Notes: generated from the letters alone by a model not told the origin. A stretch of 64,000 nucleotides of DNA from Chlorella sorokiniana (GCA_025917655.1 CP084608.1:496001-560000), one strand, 5' to 3'; positions 48,362 to 59,747 are shown, counted from the stretch's first letter. Translations and numbers: made by a program.

Positions 48362-48538
48362 TTGGATACGCCCGCCGCGCAGCGTATTTTCGGCCGGCCA
48401 GCGTGCCTTACACGCTGCATGGCGCTCCCTTGCTCAAGGAGTTGAACGTTGCCAAAGCCCACCTTTCCTGTGAACATGGCGCGCAGCCGGCGCCTGGACC
48501 GTACCTTTGACGCCTCTGACAATGACTAGTTGGGCCCC

Positions 48539-48567
48539 TGGCTTTGCCCCCTAAGGGGGCAAAGCCA
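48539..48567. repeat. 29-base near-perfect palindrome (14-base arms, 1-base loop)
   Basis: Arms TGGCTTTGCCCCCT (48539-48552) and AGGGGGCAAAGCCA (48554-48567) are exact reverse complements around one A. It lies 178 bases after the CDCA7-like stop, within its probable 3' UTR. Confidence 0.85.
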
Positions 48568-48783
48568 CCACCACCACCCTTCTCACTTTTCGACAAGCCT
48601 CACAATTGACTGGGTTTCCTTCATAGCTCTAGTCAACCCGTGAGACGACCCATACCATGACTGACTGGCTGCTTGTTGCCCCCCTGCACACACACACACG
48701 AACGTTTCCTGACACAGCCACGCCCCCATTAGCAGGGCGTCCCAGCAAATGTCCCCTCCGCTCAATGACAGCCTTCCTGGCAC

Positions 48784-48788
48784 TGTAA
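48784..48788 (+). promoter_or_regulatory. TGTAA, possible poly(A) signal of the CDCA7-like gene
   Basis: First plus-strand TGTAA I find after the stop, 423 bases downstream; it would put the palindrome inside the transcript. Confidence 0.4.
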
Positions 48789-49248
48789 TCGTGCCTAGCA
48801 ATGCCAAGAGATCACAGAAAAACAAATGGCAAAAGCATCAGCTGGGCATCAAGGGCAGATCGTTCAGACAAGTGACCATGGGTGGCTTCCACCCATGCAA
48901 ACAAGAAGCGTCAACCAAGGTTGCATCAGTTTGGCGTATCATATCAGCGGCGGAAAAACAAAGGCGCAACAACTCATCAAATGGGAGGTAGCATCAAAAA
49001 AGGGGGCTTGTTTCAGCAACAACAAAAACAGGGATGCAAAATGGGATAGGGGATCTGATCGCATCAGCACAGCCCCTGGATCGTACAACTCAAAGGTGAC
49101 TGTACAGCAAGTAGAACACATCGTATTCGTTCAGGAAAGTTGCCAACAGGCTGCGGATCGCTCAACTACTTGAAGAAGGGTGTAGGGGTTGACGCCGAAA
49201 AGTTTGGTTGAACAGGGGTTTGGGAGCCGCCTGCGCGCGAGTTCTGCC

Positions 49249-51237
49249 TCAGTGATGGCGGCGCAGCGGGCCGCCGCCCTCCAGCGGCAGCGGCAGGTGG
49301 GTGACGGCGGTGGGCACGCGGCGCTGGCAGGCCCAGGTGTTGAGGATCCACTTCTCCCCCGCCAGCACCGGCAGCCCCGAGTGGGCCATGCGCTCGTCAA
49401 AGCGGCCGTCGGCGGCGGCGGGAAGAACACCAGGGCATCCCCTTGGCTGGGCTGCGGCGGGAGCAGGGCGCAGGGGGCAGGGGGCAGGGGGAGGGGCGAC
49501 GAAGGTTGTGGGCTCTAGCAGCGGTGTGGCAGCGATGTGACAACTTGACCAAGCGGCTCTCAGGAAGCTGCAAAGCGGGTGCAGGCGAGCAGCCGCCGGG
49601 GCCTGCAGCTACACCCAAGCAGGGCACGGCGCTGCAGGAGGGAGGAGGGTGCCCCGCCACCGCCGCCCTGCCGCCGGGTGGCTGCACAGGCACAGCCACG
49701 CAGCCTCCCCTCGCTTTACTTGCCTGCACGGTGAGGCCGCCGAAGAGCGGGTGGTGGAAGCGCGTGCCGCCGCCCCGCTCCGGCCCCAGGGTGTTGAGGT
49801 ACGCGACCACCTGTACCAGCCGCTGTCCGCCAGCCTGGCGGCAGTTGCACCAGGGGGGAAAGGGAGAGGGGGAGCGTGCGGCGGCGTCAGGTGAGCACCG
49901 GAGTGAGGTGGGAGCATGTAGGTGTGGGGAGGGGGACGGGAAGGCATGCAGGCAGGCTGGCAGTTGAGGGGGTGGCGCGAGGTCTGCGCTGCCAGGTGGT
50001 GCCTCGCCCACAGGGGCGCACCGCTGCTTCGCCGCAGGCGAGGGCGCCACCCGAACAAAGACACCGCCCTCCATGTACCCCCATCATTGCCTCTGTCAGC
50101 GCTCCTACATCCCCCACATGCAAACACCCACACCCCCATCTTCACCCATCTTTACACACTCACGGCCTCACCTCTTCAAACTGTTTCAGGCCAGCTGCGT
50201 CGCCGTCGGGCCGCGCATCAAAGTGCAGCCGTTGGTACTGCCCCTCGCGGTACCGCGTCACGGTGGGGGCTCCAGCCGCTCCGGCGGCACCGCCAGCAGC
50301 GCGCAGGCGGCGGCCAGGAAGCGGGCGAGGGCGGGGGCGGCGGGGTGGGTGGGGTCCAGCCCAGCCAATGTCCACTTTGTTCCTTCAGCCGGAGCAAGAG
50401 GCACGACCTCCAGTCACAAGAACCTTTCCTCAGGCAAGGAAGGCATGTGATGCAGCGGCGAGCTTCCCAGCCGGGAAAGCAAGGGCAAAAGCGGGACAGC
50501 CACGGGCGGGCCTCCTCAGCGCCCCACGCACCTGTGAACACCTTGCCGCCAATGGCCAAGCGAGCCGCCGCCAGCGCTCCACCCAGCAGCGCCCCACGCC
50601 GAGGGCCCAGCGTGCGGCGCGGGCGCCGCCGCCGCTGCAACCGCCGGCAGCGTGCCGCCGCCCGTGGCCGCCAGCTCGCGCCAGGCGTCGAAGCCGGCGC
50701 CGGCAGCGACGACGGCCAGCAGGGGCCACAGGCGGTGGGTGTTGAGGAGGACGGAGTTGTCGTAGGGCAGGCCTGGCAGCTGCCCCGCCTCCGCCGCCCG
50801 CCGCAGCAGCTGGCAGTCGGCGTCCGAAAGCAGGCCGCGCGCCACATACACCGGCGGCTCCTCATGCACCCGCTCCAGGGCGGGGAAGGCCTGCTCTATG
50901 TGGGGGTACCGCCTGCTCCAGGGCCCCTGCCCGCGGGGTACCGCCGCTGCAGCTTCACCCGGGCGCCCGCAGCAGGAGCGCCCAGGGGCGGCACCGCGGC
51001 GGCATGGCCGGCAGCAGCAGCTGCAAGCGGCTCGGCAGCCGCCGTTTGCGCCTGCGCAGCCGCTACAGCGCGAGGGACGGCTGGTGTGGCGCGTCTTGGT
51101 GTAAGGTGGTGCAGCCCCGCAAAGCACGAGGTGCTGCTTCCCGCCGCCGCTCGGGCCGCCGTACTGCTGCTCCGCTGCCGACGACTACATCCTGGGGTGG
51201 CGAGGCTTGCTGCACAGATAAAGCCAACCGCCGACAT
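49249..51237 (-). CDS. Prolyl 4-hydroxylase-type 2OG-Fe(II) oxygenase (without ShKT tail)
   Basis: 2-oxoglutarate/Fe(II) dioxygenase of the prolyl 4-hydroxylase family. The head (from MSAVGFICAASLATPG at 51237) is hydrophobic then Ala-rich and may be a signal or transit sequence. Then: EQAFPALERVHEEPPVYVAR, GLLSDADCQLLRRAAEAGQL, LAIGGKVFT, VDIGWAGPHP, VTRYREGQYQRLHFDARPDG (Fe ligands H-x-D), VVAYLNTLGPERGGGTRFHH, PLFGGLTVQ, GDALVFF, and DGRFDERMAHSGLPVLAGEK with the distal His and the 2OG-binding Lys, then WILNTWACQRRVPT and a stop at 49249. The Fe and 2OG ligands are present. Frame jumps near 50925 and 49415 are needed. The start is uncertain. Substrate (cell-wall Hyp-rich proteins or others) unknown. 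Confidence 0.75.
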
Positions 51238-51597
51238 GCGAAACTGTGACGAGGCTCGGCCGGTTTCAACACAAGCCTCGGAACCCACAGGCAACCGAGC
51301 GCGGCTTGCAGGCGTGGCTCGTGAAACAGATCTTGTTTCGGAAGATGCGGCTGCCGTCGTGGCCAAGGATTGCGAGCCGATCCCACAGCATCCGCCAGCA
51401 TGGCCGCCAGCGGCGGTTAAATCAAGGCAAGCCGAGGGACTCAGTCATTCGTGGCAGGACCCAGCTTGGTGCCAAGCCTGCACGGCCTGAAGAGTATTGC
51501 AAGCAACACCTAAGCATTGCAGTGCAAAACCTGGTGTTCCCCTCTGGGCAGACTACTGCAGTCGAGAGCGCAGCAGGTGCGACCCAAACAAGAGGCA
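51238..51597. other. Intergenic: 5' flank of the prolyl hydroxylase, 3' flank of the patatin-like gene
   Basis: 360 bases; nothing recognised. Confidence 0.45.
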
Positions 51598-53368
51598 TCA
51601 GGCGGCCGCGGCTGCGGCGCTGCCAGCCCTCAGCCATGCCGCCCAGATGCCCCGCTCCTGCAGCCGCCGCCCGTACTCAAACCCGCTGCTGATCAGCTGC
51701 TCCAAGCCCTCGGCGCTGCGCAGCCGCACCGCCGCGAACGTGAGGCGCAGCGGCGCCAGCCGGTCGTCGAATATGTGATCCAGCGTGAACGACGGCGAGG
51801 CCGCAGCGCCAGCGTCGGGCAGGCCCGCGCCTGGCGGCAGCTCCCAGACCGCTCGCTCCTGCCGCCGCTGCCGCCAGGCCCCCCAGACCCGTGGCGCTGG
51901 CGAAGAGCTGGCGCAGGCCGCGCGGCTGCCTTGCGGTGCAGGCCCACCGGCTGAAGGCTCCATCCACCACCCGCATGCCTGCAGGGGGCGGGCGGCGACG
52001 CAGGCTGCCTCAGCTGCTGTGCAGCTTCCAGGGGTGGCCGCCGCGGCCCAGCACAGCCTGGCCCCGCAGTGTGAGCCCAGCGTGTCGCAGCGGGTGCACT
52101 CAGAGCGCAGCGCGCCCACCCACCACCCCACCCCCGCACCCTGCACGGTAGCTGTGAGGCGCCCATCCAGCAGGAAGGGAATGTGCCCGGAAGCAAGGCA
52201 GGCATCAATCAGCTCCTGTGGCGGGGGCGGGCAGCGTGTGTGTGTCTGTTAGCAGGTAGTTGGGTAGAGGTTGGTGGGGTGGGTGAGTTCGGGAAGGGGG
52301 GCTCTCACGAGCGAGCGAGCGGAAAAGTGGAGCGGGCAAGCTCGAGAGGGAGCATGACCAAGAGGTGCGGCGGCCCGTTAAAACCAAGCACGGGCCACGA
52401 ACCCCAGGTCCCCCCACACACACACCCCTCTAAAAGAGAGGCAGAGACAGCAACCTGCTTGGAGTGGAAGCGCTGCAGGAAGAGCGGGCGCAGCGAGGGC
52501 CAAGCGGTGAGGCGCAGCCGCACGCGTCCCGTGCAGCTGCGGGGAGGGCAAGCGGGGGCGACAGCAGGGGGTCGAGTCAGCTCAGGTGGCGAGCACTGGC
52601 ACCCCGCCTGGTAGTCGGGTCGCAAGGGCGCCGCTTGCAGGGGGCTGCTGCTGCCGCTGGGAATGGGGGATCAGCTGCTGCTGCTGCAAAGCATGGGCTG
52701 ATGCAAGCAGGGCATGAGCTGCTCCCCAGACCCCCCCCCCACACACACCGCTCGTGAGCGTCGTCGGGCAGCAGCTCCTGCAGGCAGCGCCGCGCCAGCG
52801 GGCCCCACACACCCAGCAAGCCCAACGGCCTGAAGGCAGCGGGTGATGTGTGTGCGTGTGTGTGTGCAAGGTGTGTTTGGAGAGGGGGACAGGAGGCAAG
52901 CTGGCGGCTGTGCAGCTCACAGAGCCTGGGACCTCTCCTAGCCAACTGCTTTCTCTCCTCACGTCTGCACAGCCGCTGTTTCACAAACGCTACCGCCCCA
53001 CGTCAAGAACCCAGGGCCACGCCTCACCGCTCGTGCAGGCGCTGCTCTGCAAAGGCCTCGGCCGCCCGCCGCGCTGCGCGCCGCAGGTCGACGCCGCTGG
53101 CCGCCAGCGCCGCCACGATGGCGCCGCTGCTGGAGCCGTGCAGCGGCACAGCGCCCAGATCGTGGTGCCGCTGCAGGAAGCTGCAGACGCCTGCCTGCCA
53201 GAAGAACCACATGCCGCCGCCGGCAATGTCCAGCACGGGCCGCTGCCAGGGTGGGTGCAGCTGCGGCGGCGGCGGGGAGCGGTGCGCCAGCTGGCGGCGG
53301 CGCCCACCCTGCTCGACCCGCAAGTGTCGGACCGTGCGGCTGTGCGGTGGCGTGCATCGTGACGGCAC
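51598..53368 (-). CDS. Patatin-like phospholipase / lipid acyl hydrolase
   Basis: Serine acyl hydrolase of the patatin (PNPLA) family. Exon 1 (53368 to about 53029) holds VLDIAGGGMWFFWQAGVCSF (oxyanion GGG loop) and PLHGSSSGAIVAALAASGVD with the nucleophile motif GSSSG. Following exons: GLLGVWGPLARRCLQELLPD; RVRLRLTAWPSLRPLFLQRF; ELIDACLASGHIPFLLDGRL; and GMRVVDGAFSRWA, where the D of DGA is the second member of the Ser-Asp dyad. The last part, after a frame change near 51880, reads VWELPPGAGLPDAGAAASPS, FTLDHIFDDRLAPLRL, EQLISSGFEYGRRLQERGIW, ending Ala-rich at 51598. The order resembles PNPLA2/ATGL-type lipases. The start could be a few codons upstream (53394 or 53477). Exact substrate (triacylglycerol or galactolipid) cannot be told. 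Confidence 0.75.
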
Positions 53369-53698
53369 CAGCTCGTGCGTCGAGGGCGGAACAATCGGCC
53401 AGCAGTCCAGCGGGCAGGCCGAAAAAGGGGACTGGCGAGAGACCCAGCCGTCCGGCCCGAAGCTTAGTCCCGATCATATTTTTGTCTGAGACACAAGTTT
53501 GAAAGTCAACTGCAAGTGCACGCCATTATGCGAATCGCCAGCTTCGCTGGTGCCTGCTGCGCCCGCTTCGCCAGCAGTCCCAACCAACTCGCAGCCACTG
53601 CCCCCAAGACGCTGCCTGCACAGACCGTGCATCTCCCTCAGTCTTGCTGTGTCGCAGCCACATCAAGCAAAGGGCAAGGCAGAACCAGGCAGCAATCG
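53369..53698. other. Intergenic: 5' flank of the patatin-like gene, 3' flank of cyclin C
   Basis: 330 bases; no gene or distinct signal recognised. Confidence 0.45.
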
Positions 53699-55900
53699 CT
53701 ACCGCCCGGGGTCCGGAGGCTGCTGTGCGAGGTGCCGCGCCTGCGCCTGCGCCTGTAACGGCTGCTGCTGCTGCGACTGCTGCTGCTTCTGCGCCGCTTG
53801 CTGCCGCAAATGAGCGCTCGGTGGTGGGGCCTGCGGCTGCGGGGGGGCGGCAGCGGCCTGAGCCCCAGGCGGTCCAAATGCTGCTGCACCGCCGCCGCGC
53901 CGATGGGACGCGCGTGCCGCTCGTAAAACGTCAGCATGTCCGCCCCCACCTCATGCACCTGCCGGGGGCACAAACGGCCGCCAGTGGCGGTGCTGACGGT
54001 GAGCAATCGCGCTCACCGAGGCCTGGGAGGCGGCGGCAGCGGCGGCAGCCAAGCGAGCAGCGAGAGGCGCCATGCCGCGCATGCAGCACGCCAGGCAAGG
54101 CTCAGCCCCTCTGCACACACCACCAAGGCAGAGCGCAGGAGAGCGCTGCCAGGCCGGGGCCGCCCACCCGAGCAAAGTCGGCGTGCAGCCCGTCGAGCCA
54201 GGCGCGAAGGTCGACCTGCGTGATGACGGCGGCCAGGCACAGCGCGCCCAGCGCCATCACGTGCGGAGGGTGCACCAGGTGCAGCGGCGTGCGGTAGCTG
54301 TCCCCCAGGATGGACCTGCGGGGAAGCCGCAATGAAGGCGGCTGGGAAGCTGGCCGGAAGACGCTCGTGGACAGGGGCCGCCCGGCCGCCGCCAGCCGCC
54401 AATTGCGGACAGCTTCCAGGCCTGGCGGGCCGCACGGCGGCACTGGGTGCTGGCTGGCTGTAGGAGCGAGGGGTGCCCGCTCAGGCGCGCGGCCTGCGAG
54501 CGGCGGAGCCCTGCGGCGACGTGGCGGTGGTGGCAGCGGCAGCGGCAGCGGCTCACCACGCCGCCTCACACGTCTTTCGGCTGGAGGCCAGGCCCGCGTC
54601 TCGCAGGAAGGCGGAGAGGGAGGGGTAGGGGGAAAACACCAGCAGGTCGCCGTCCAGCTGCTCCTGCGCTCGACAGAAGACCAGGAAGGAAGGAAAAACA
54701 GGAAGGAAAGGGCTGAGGGACGAATACGAGCAGGGGGCCAGGGCTTGCCCCGGCCTGCAGACGAGCAGCTCAAAACGATTGGTGGCCTGCCTGCATCATG
54801 CGTCGGCAGGGAGGCGACGCGCGCGGCAAGAGGGGGTGCAGCAGGCGCGCACCAGCAGCAGGGCCTCGGCGGAGGCCAGCTGGGCGAGGTCCGGGGCGGG
54901 AGCGCGCCGTGCTTGGCGCACAGGCGACGGGCGTAGTGGAGCAGCAGCTTGGACTGGATGGGCGTCTCCTCTGCGGGGGAGGGGGTGCATGGCGGGTGCC
55001 AGGCCGGGCGGAGCAGGAGTGTGGTGGCGGTGGCGGCAGCAGCATTGAGTGTGCTTGAAGAGGATGCGTGGAGAAGAGGAAGGACCCGCCACAGGCCCAA
55101 CACGGTGCAAGGCCCTGGGCCCAAGGGGCAGGGCTGTCAAGGACGGCAGGCAGCCGCCGGTTGGGGCCCATCCAGGCATGCTGTGCCCGCAGCGGCGGCT
55201 CCTGCCGCCCTGCAAGCGTGGCTCACCCGTCTTGGAAGCCAGGAAGAGGCAGGCGGGGGCCATGAGCCGGGGGTCGCCACCCGGCGAGCAGAAGTCGTTC
55301 TTCAGGTAGAACTTGCGCCAGTAGATGGCGGCGGTGCCCACCACGCGCTGACGCAGCCGCGGCTCGCCGTCCACAACCGAGCTGCGCGCCAGCTGCTGCA
55401 TGTCTGCGTGGCGGCAAACGGGGGCAGGGCAGGGCAGGCGGATGGCACGAGCAGGGGCGGTGGCGGCGGCGGCGGCGAGCACCGTTGCGGCAAGCGTCAA
55501 GACGACGTCCTGGAAAAGCGGCGCTCCCATCGCTAGCAGTCCCTGATGATCAGCATCCAGGGGCAGAGGGTGCAGCGGCAGCAGCGGCAGCAGCACTGCT
55601 GGCGGCCCTCACATGCCACAAAGTGGGCATGAAGGTCGGCAATCTGTCGCTCGCTCAGTCCCGCCGCCTTGTCGCCCGCGTGGGCGGCGCGCAGGCGCTC
55701 GCGGCCCACCAGAGCCTTGCTGCAGGGCAGGGCAGGGCAGGGAGGAGCCGGGCTGGATCCCTCGGGAGATGGGCGGCCGGCGCAGGCAGCGGGCGGAGGA
55801 GGCAGAGCGGGAGCCTGTAGTGATCGCGGCAGCGGGCATGCGCTGGGGACGAGTCAGCCTCAATCTCACGCTTGGGGGACGCCCAAAAGTTGGCGGCCAT
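53699..55900 (-). CDS. CCNC: Cyclin C-like (Mediator CDK8 kinase module)
   Basis: Cyclin C pairs with CDK8 in the Mediator kinase module. The start at 55900 gives MAANFWAS, the family N-terminus. Exons then read KALVGRERLRAAHAGDKAAG and LSERQIADLHAHFVA; DMQQLARSSVVDGEPRLRQR, VVGTAAIYWRKFYLKNDFCS, DPRLMAPACLFLASKTGE; ETPIQSKLLLHYARRLCAKH; EQLDGDLLVFSPYPSLSAFL; SILGDSYRTPLHLVHPPHVM, ALGALCLAAVITQVDLRAWL; and VHEVGADMLTFYERHARPIG. Both cyclin boxes are covered. A Gln-rich tail (RQQAAQKQQQSQQQQPLQAQ) to a stop at 53699 is reached by a frame change in a C run near 53840; without it the frame runs Ser/Arg-rich to 53638. The exon 1 phase only fits if the C run at 55876-55880 is one base short. Confidence 0.78.
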
Positions 55901-56412
55901 GTGAGGCCCACACGCGCTGAGGATCAGCAGCAGCGCAGTTACTATAGAGCCCGACCGCGCTGCCACCGCCACCGCCAGCCGCTCTGCCGCCGTGGTGCCG
56001 ATGCAGCGCCCGGTGCCTGTCTATCGAACTCTAGTGCTGCTTAATGCGCGAAATCCGGAGGGAAGGGGGTACAACTGCGGGGGCTGCGAGAGAAACCAAA
56101 ATAAAGCGGCGAGGAGGGCCGCTTGGCCGCGAATCTGTGTGATCACACGCAGATATAAGACAAAAGAAATAGGCTGGCCAATCGCGCTTCAGCGAGGGAT
56201 GCGCCCACGGCCTGCAAAGCATGCGCATCACCAGCCGCCGCCTCCCGCCTCTTAGTGCCCTGCAGCAAGCCGGGCAAGCTCTCGTTGCCCCTGCATTTAT
56301 CTATGACATGATTACACATAATTTAAACCATTTATGGCAATTCCGTTGAGGCAGCATGAGTAAAACGGGCAAGGGTCCCCAAAGCAGGGCAGCGCAGGCC
56401 GACAGCAAGCGC
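55901..56412. other. Intergenic: 5' flank of cyclin C, 3' flank of the ShKT prolyl hydroxylase
   Basis: AT-rich near 56290-56345, with the TGTAA signal of the hydroxylase (own entry). No other gene seen. Confidence 0.5.
56312..56316 (-). promoter_or_regulatory. TGTAA poly(A) signal of the ShKT prolyl hydroxylase
   Basis: TGTAA on the minus strand in an AT-rich patch, about 97 bases past the stop at 56413. Confidence 0.55.
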
Positions 56413-58923
56413 TCAGCGGTGCGTTGACACGATGCGCTTGCGCCGCCGCTCACACAGCACGTCGCCCTCTGGGCAGCACACGCCACATGAGTAGCGGCAC
56501 TCCTCCCGCATGTAATCGGCGTTGGCGGTGCACTGCGAGGAGAAGGGGGTGAGGTGGGGGCCAAGCACGGCAAGCGGGTTGGAGGCAAAGGCGAGCTCGC
56601 AGCAGTCAGTGCCCCGGCCGCGTGTGAGGTGCCGCGCTGGCAGTCGCACCTCGCCCTCCTTCGCCCAGCGGCTGCAGCCCTCGTTGCGGTCCTCGCAGGC
56701 GGGTTGCGGCACCCGGCTGTCGGTCTGCATGCGACAGTGCGGCAGGCCGCAGGGGAGCGCTTCACACGCGTGCCCCAGGCGCAGATTGGCGGCTGCGCAT
56801 GGCCTGCTCAGGGCGGCGCACGGTGGTCACAGGCGAGAGGCCGCTTGGCAGCCCAGGCTGGGTGCGCTGAACTGCCGTGGCGAGGCGTACCTCCTGCTGC
56901 TTCTGGGCCAGCAGCCGCTCGGCTCGCTCCAGCGACGACGCATTCGTGGCCAGCGGGCGGCTGGGGTAGGGCCCGCCAAACTCCCGCGCGTGTATCCACT
57001 TGACGGCGGTCCTGCGCAGCGGTACAAGCAGGGAGGTCGGTCTTGCGCAGCGGTACAAGAGGAGGCGGGGCCGCAGGGGGCTGGAGCCAGGCTGCACCAC
57101 GCAGCAGCAGGCGGGGCCTTGCGCTGCAGGCGAGATGAACCAGAGGGTGCCGTCGCCGCCTCACCACTTCTCTCCTGCCAGCACGGGGCAGCCAGTATGC
57201 ATGGACCACTTGTCCTGGCGCATGGACCCCGGCTTGGTGTTGAAAAACATTACTGCGCGGCGCGGGCGCGGGCTGCAGCATCAGAAGAAAGCGCAGAAAC
57301 GAGGCGCCGACAGTAGCAAAGCTTGGGATTCTGTGGCATGCGCGGCTCAGGCCTGGCCCCGCCCATGTGGGCCCCCTGCCCCCTGCAGCGCGGCGCTGGC
57401 TCACTCGCGTTGCCCTTGCGCGGCAGTGCCGCCACCACCTCCTTGGCGCAGTCGCTCCAGCGCTGGCCCGCCGTCTGCTTCTGCCGGTCCAGGAAGCGGG
57501 AGTGGGGGAAGGCGGTCTCCCGCCGTACTCGGCGTCTGCATGAGAGAAGGAGAAAGGGGGGGGGGGAAAGGGGTGGGCCCAGACCTGGCAGGCGGCACAG
57601 CGATCCGAAATCAAGAGCTCGTGTGCCCCCCCCCCCCCCAAAAAAATAAACAGAGCAACGGGAATCTGTTCATGTGAGGCCCGATGCTTCTCACCGCTCA
57701 GGTAGATGAGCACGGTGGCAACGCGCACGGAGCCACCGCCGAGGCCCTCAGGGTTTTCGTCCAGGTCCAAATCGTCCCAGTGCGCTCCGTACTGCAGGTG
57801 TGTACAGGGGGTGGAGGCAGTACATGCAGCACCAAGTCAAGGGACGACGTGCCTTCAGGCCAGGCCCCGTGCATGCGGGCGTGGCGAGGCTTCACGGGAT
57901 GCCAGCTGTCCCGGCAGGAGCGGCAGCAGTGCGGCAGCGGCAGCTGCATGGCAGGCAGAAGCGGGACGGAAGGCAGCTGCACTCACGGTTTGGTTGTTGC
58001 GGTACCGCAGCACCTGCATATCTTCTGCACCGCAGGGAACCACGAGGAAGCAGGACGGCCGGCGCTCAGCGCAGCTGCACCCCGCACGCCGGCGCAGCAG
58101 CAGGGTCCAACAGCCGACGCGGCCGTCCCACGGCAGAGGTGGTGGGCTGACTGGCTTGCAAGCCGACCTTTTCCGCCACCTCCGCCCAGGCACCCTCTCA
58201 AGACGCAGACAGACGCCCACACACCCACACGATCCCCCGAGCACCTGCATTCTCCACAGGCAGGTGCGTCCAGTTGGCCACGCGGTGCTCGATGGCCCAC
58301 ACCGCCTCGTCATAGCCACGCGACAGGAAGGTGCCCCAGGACGTTCGTACTGCGGGCGGGGGGGGACAGAAAGCAGGCCAGGCTGAGCAGGACGGATGTG
58401 GCGGCGCTCCTCGGTGCAGGCAGGCAGGCAGCATTACTGGGCAGGGGGCCGGCGGGCGATGGCGGGCGGCACCGGTGGGCTGCCGCTCAAGCGGGCTGCG
58501 CAGGGCGGGTGGAGCATGCGGCGGTGCAGGGTCGAGGCATGAAGGCCCCCGCGTCTCACTCGGGTCGTCCGAGATGCTGCCATCCTGGTTGACAACGGTG
58601 GAGCGCTGGATGTGGGGGCTGGAGATCTGCAGCATGGGCAGCGCAAGCAGCTGTGCAGGTGACGCAGCGGCGGCACAGCGCAGCGCGGCTTGCAGCCTGT
58701 GGCCGCTTGCCTTGATTATGTGGTCGCACTCTTCATCGCTGAGGAAGTGATGGTACAGGTAGGCTCGCGGGTGCCAGGAGAGCTGCTCGATCCAGGGCTG
58801 CTTGGAGCCGTCGCCCGCCTTGACCACGCCTGCATACGGCACCGCCCTGGCTGCGACGGCTGCGGCGCACGCCAGCAGCAGGCACGCGGCCAGCCGGAGG
58901 CCCGGCACCTTCACAAGGGTCAT
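56413..58923 (-). CDS. Prolyl 4-hydroxylase with C-terminal ShKT domain
   Basis: Secretory-pathway prolyl 4-hydroxylase. Exon 1 (58923-58711) starts MTLVKVPGLRLAACLLLACA, a signal anchor, then SWHPRAYLYHHFLSDEECDH. Further exons: ISSPHIQRSTVVNQDGSISD (from 58626); RTSWGTFLSRGYDEAVWAIE, HRVANWTHLPVENA; EDMQVLRYRNNQT; YGAHWDDLDLDENPEGLGGG (Fe ligands H-W-D), VRVATVLIYLSG; DAEYGG then ETAFPHSRFLDRQKQTAGQR; VMFFNTKPGSMRQDKWSMHT (distal His), GCPVLAGEKW (2OG-binding Lys); TAVKWIHAREFGGPYPSRPL; and the ShKT knot CEDRNEGCSRWAKEG...CTANADYMREECRYSC. The stop is at 56413. Such enzymes hydroxylate Hyp-rich cell-wall or flagellar proteins in plants and algae. The first intron starts GC (AAG|GCAAGC, 58710). 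A frame jump lies at about 57528, where GGCGGG lacks a G. Confidence 0.88.
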
Positions 58924-59747
58924 GCGCTGCGGTGGGCGGGGGTTTGTTTAATCCGAGCCTGCAGTGCGGAAACAGGCTACGCAGCCGGTTGAGAGACGGG
59001 GCCGTTCGGGCTCGCAGTCTTCATCCTGTGCAGTCGCCAGCTGAACACATGTATCGCTGTTGCCTCTATGGGCTTGTTTCTCGCGCCATCTCGAGGGCTC
59101 CTCCACCTGGAGCTCCAGGTGGGCTGACGTGGATGGGCGCCAAGGCCAGGAGGGGGTATCATCCGACGCTGAGAAAGCTGGCTGCTGCCCCTCTTTGCAA
59201 GTGACGGGCCAGGCCAATGGGCGAATTTGCTTTCATATGGCATTGCCCATCCTGCGTCTGCTGTGCGAGCACTGCTGCGTGCCAGTGTGATCCGCGCTTT
59301 GGCCCAGGACATGCACGATACCTGCATCGACTTGTCTTTGAATCTTGGTTGTGCAAACTGGCAATATTCTTCTCAATGTAATGCTGTTGTTTGCAGTATC
59401 ACACCCCAAGCAGAAGCGGCTCCCGCGTGGCACTGCGGGAGAGCAAGATTGCATTGGCCCAACTCTCTACGCGCTTGAAGACTGAAGCAACGGAGAAGGA
59501 ACACAATCACAAAGATGCGTCTCACCAGGGTAGCGAAGCTCTCCCTTCCCTGCGCATGCCTGTTACTGGTAGTGGGGCTGCCGCCATCAGCACCACCGCC
59601 CCAGCGCACACAGCATGCTTGCCCATTTGACGGATTCATGGCCTTCTGAACGTCGTCAATGCTCAAGTCACAACTGAAGAGGTCGCTTGAGAAGCTCATT
59701 GTTCAAAAACATTCTTACAGCTCGAGTTTGTGCTGCTGCTGCCCAGA
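58924..59747. promoter_or_regulatory. Divergent region, ShKT prolyl hydroxylase / acyltransferase
   Basis: 824 bases near 50% GC between divergent starts. A 108-codon minus-strand frame (59699-59373, MSFSSDLFSCDLSIDDVQKA) has coding-like composition at its head but no recognisable family, so it is not called a gene. Confidence 0.4.

Larger units (their letters stand above)
48362..49248. other. Convergent intergenic region, CDCA7-like / prolyl hydroxylase
   Basis: Holds a near-perfect palindrome and a plus-strand TGTAA (own entries), a short CA run (about 48686-48700), and an AT-richer part at 48780-49140. No gene recognised. Confidence 0.5.

Noticed and set aside
50896-50945. TACCGC repeats as further examples of the intronic motif
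   Set aside because: Here GGTACC falls in the coding segment RRYPAGRG/RRYPHIEQ of the prolyl hydroxylase, so it was not counted.
59373-59699. Small minus-strand gene starting MSFSSDLFSCDLS
   Set aside because: Composition is plausible, but no family, splice support or neighbour context; left as unassigned intergenic sequence.
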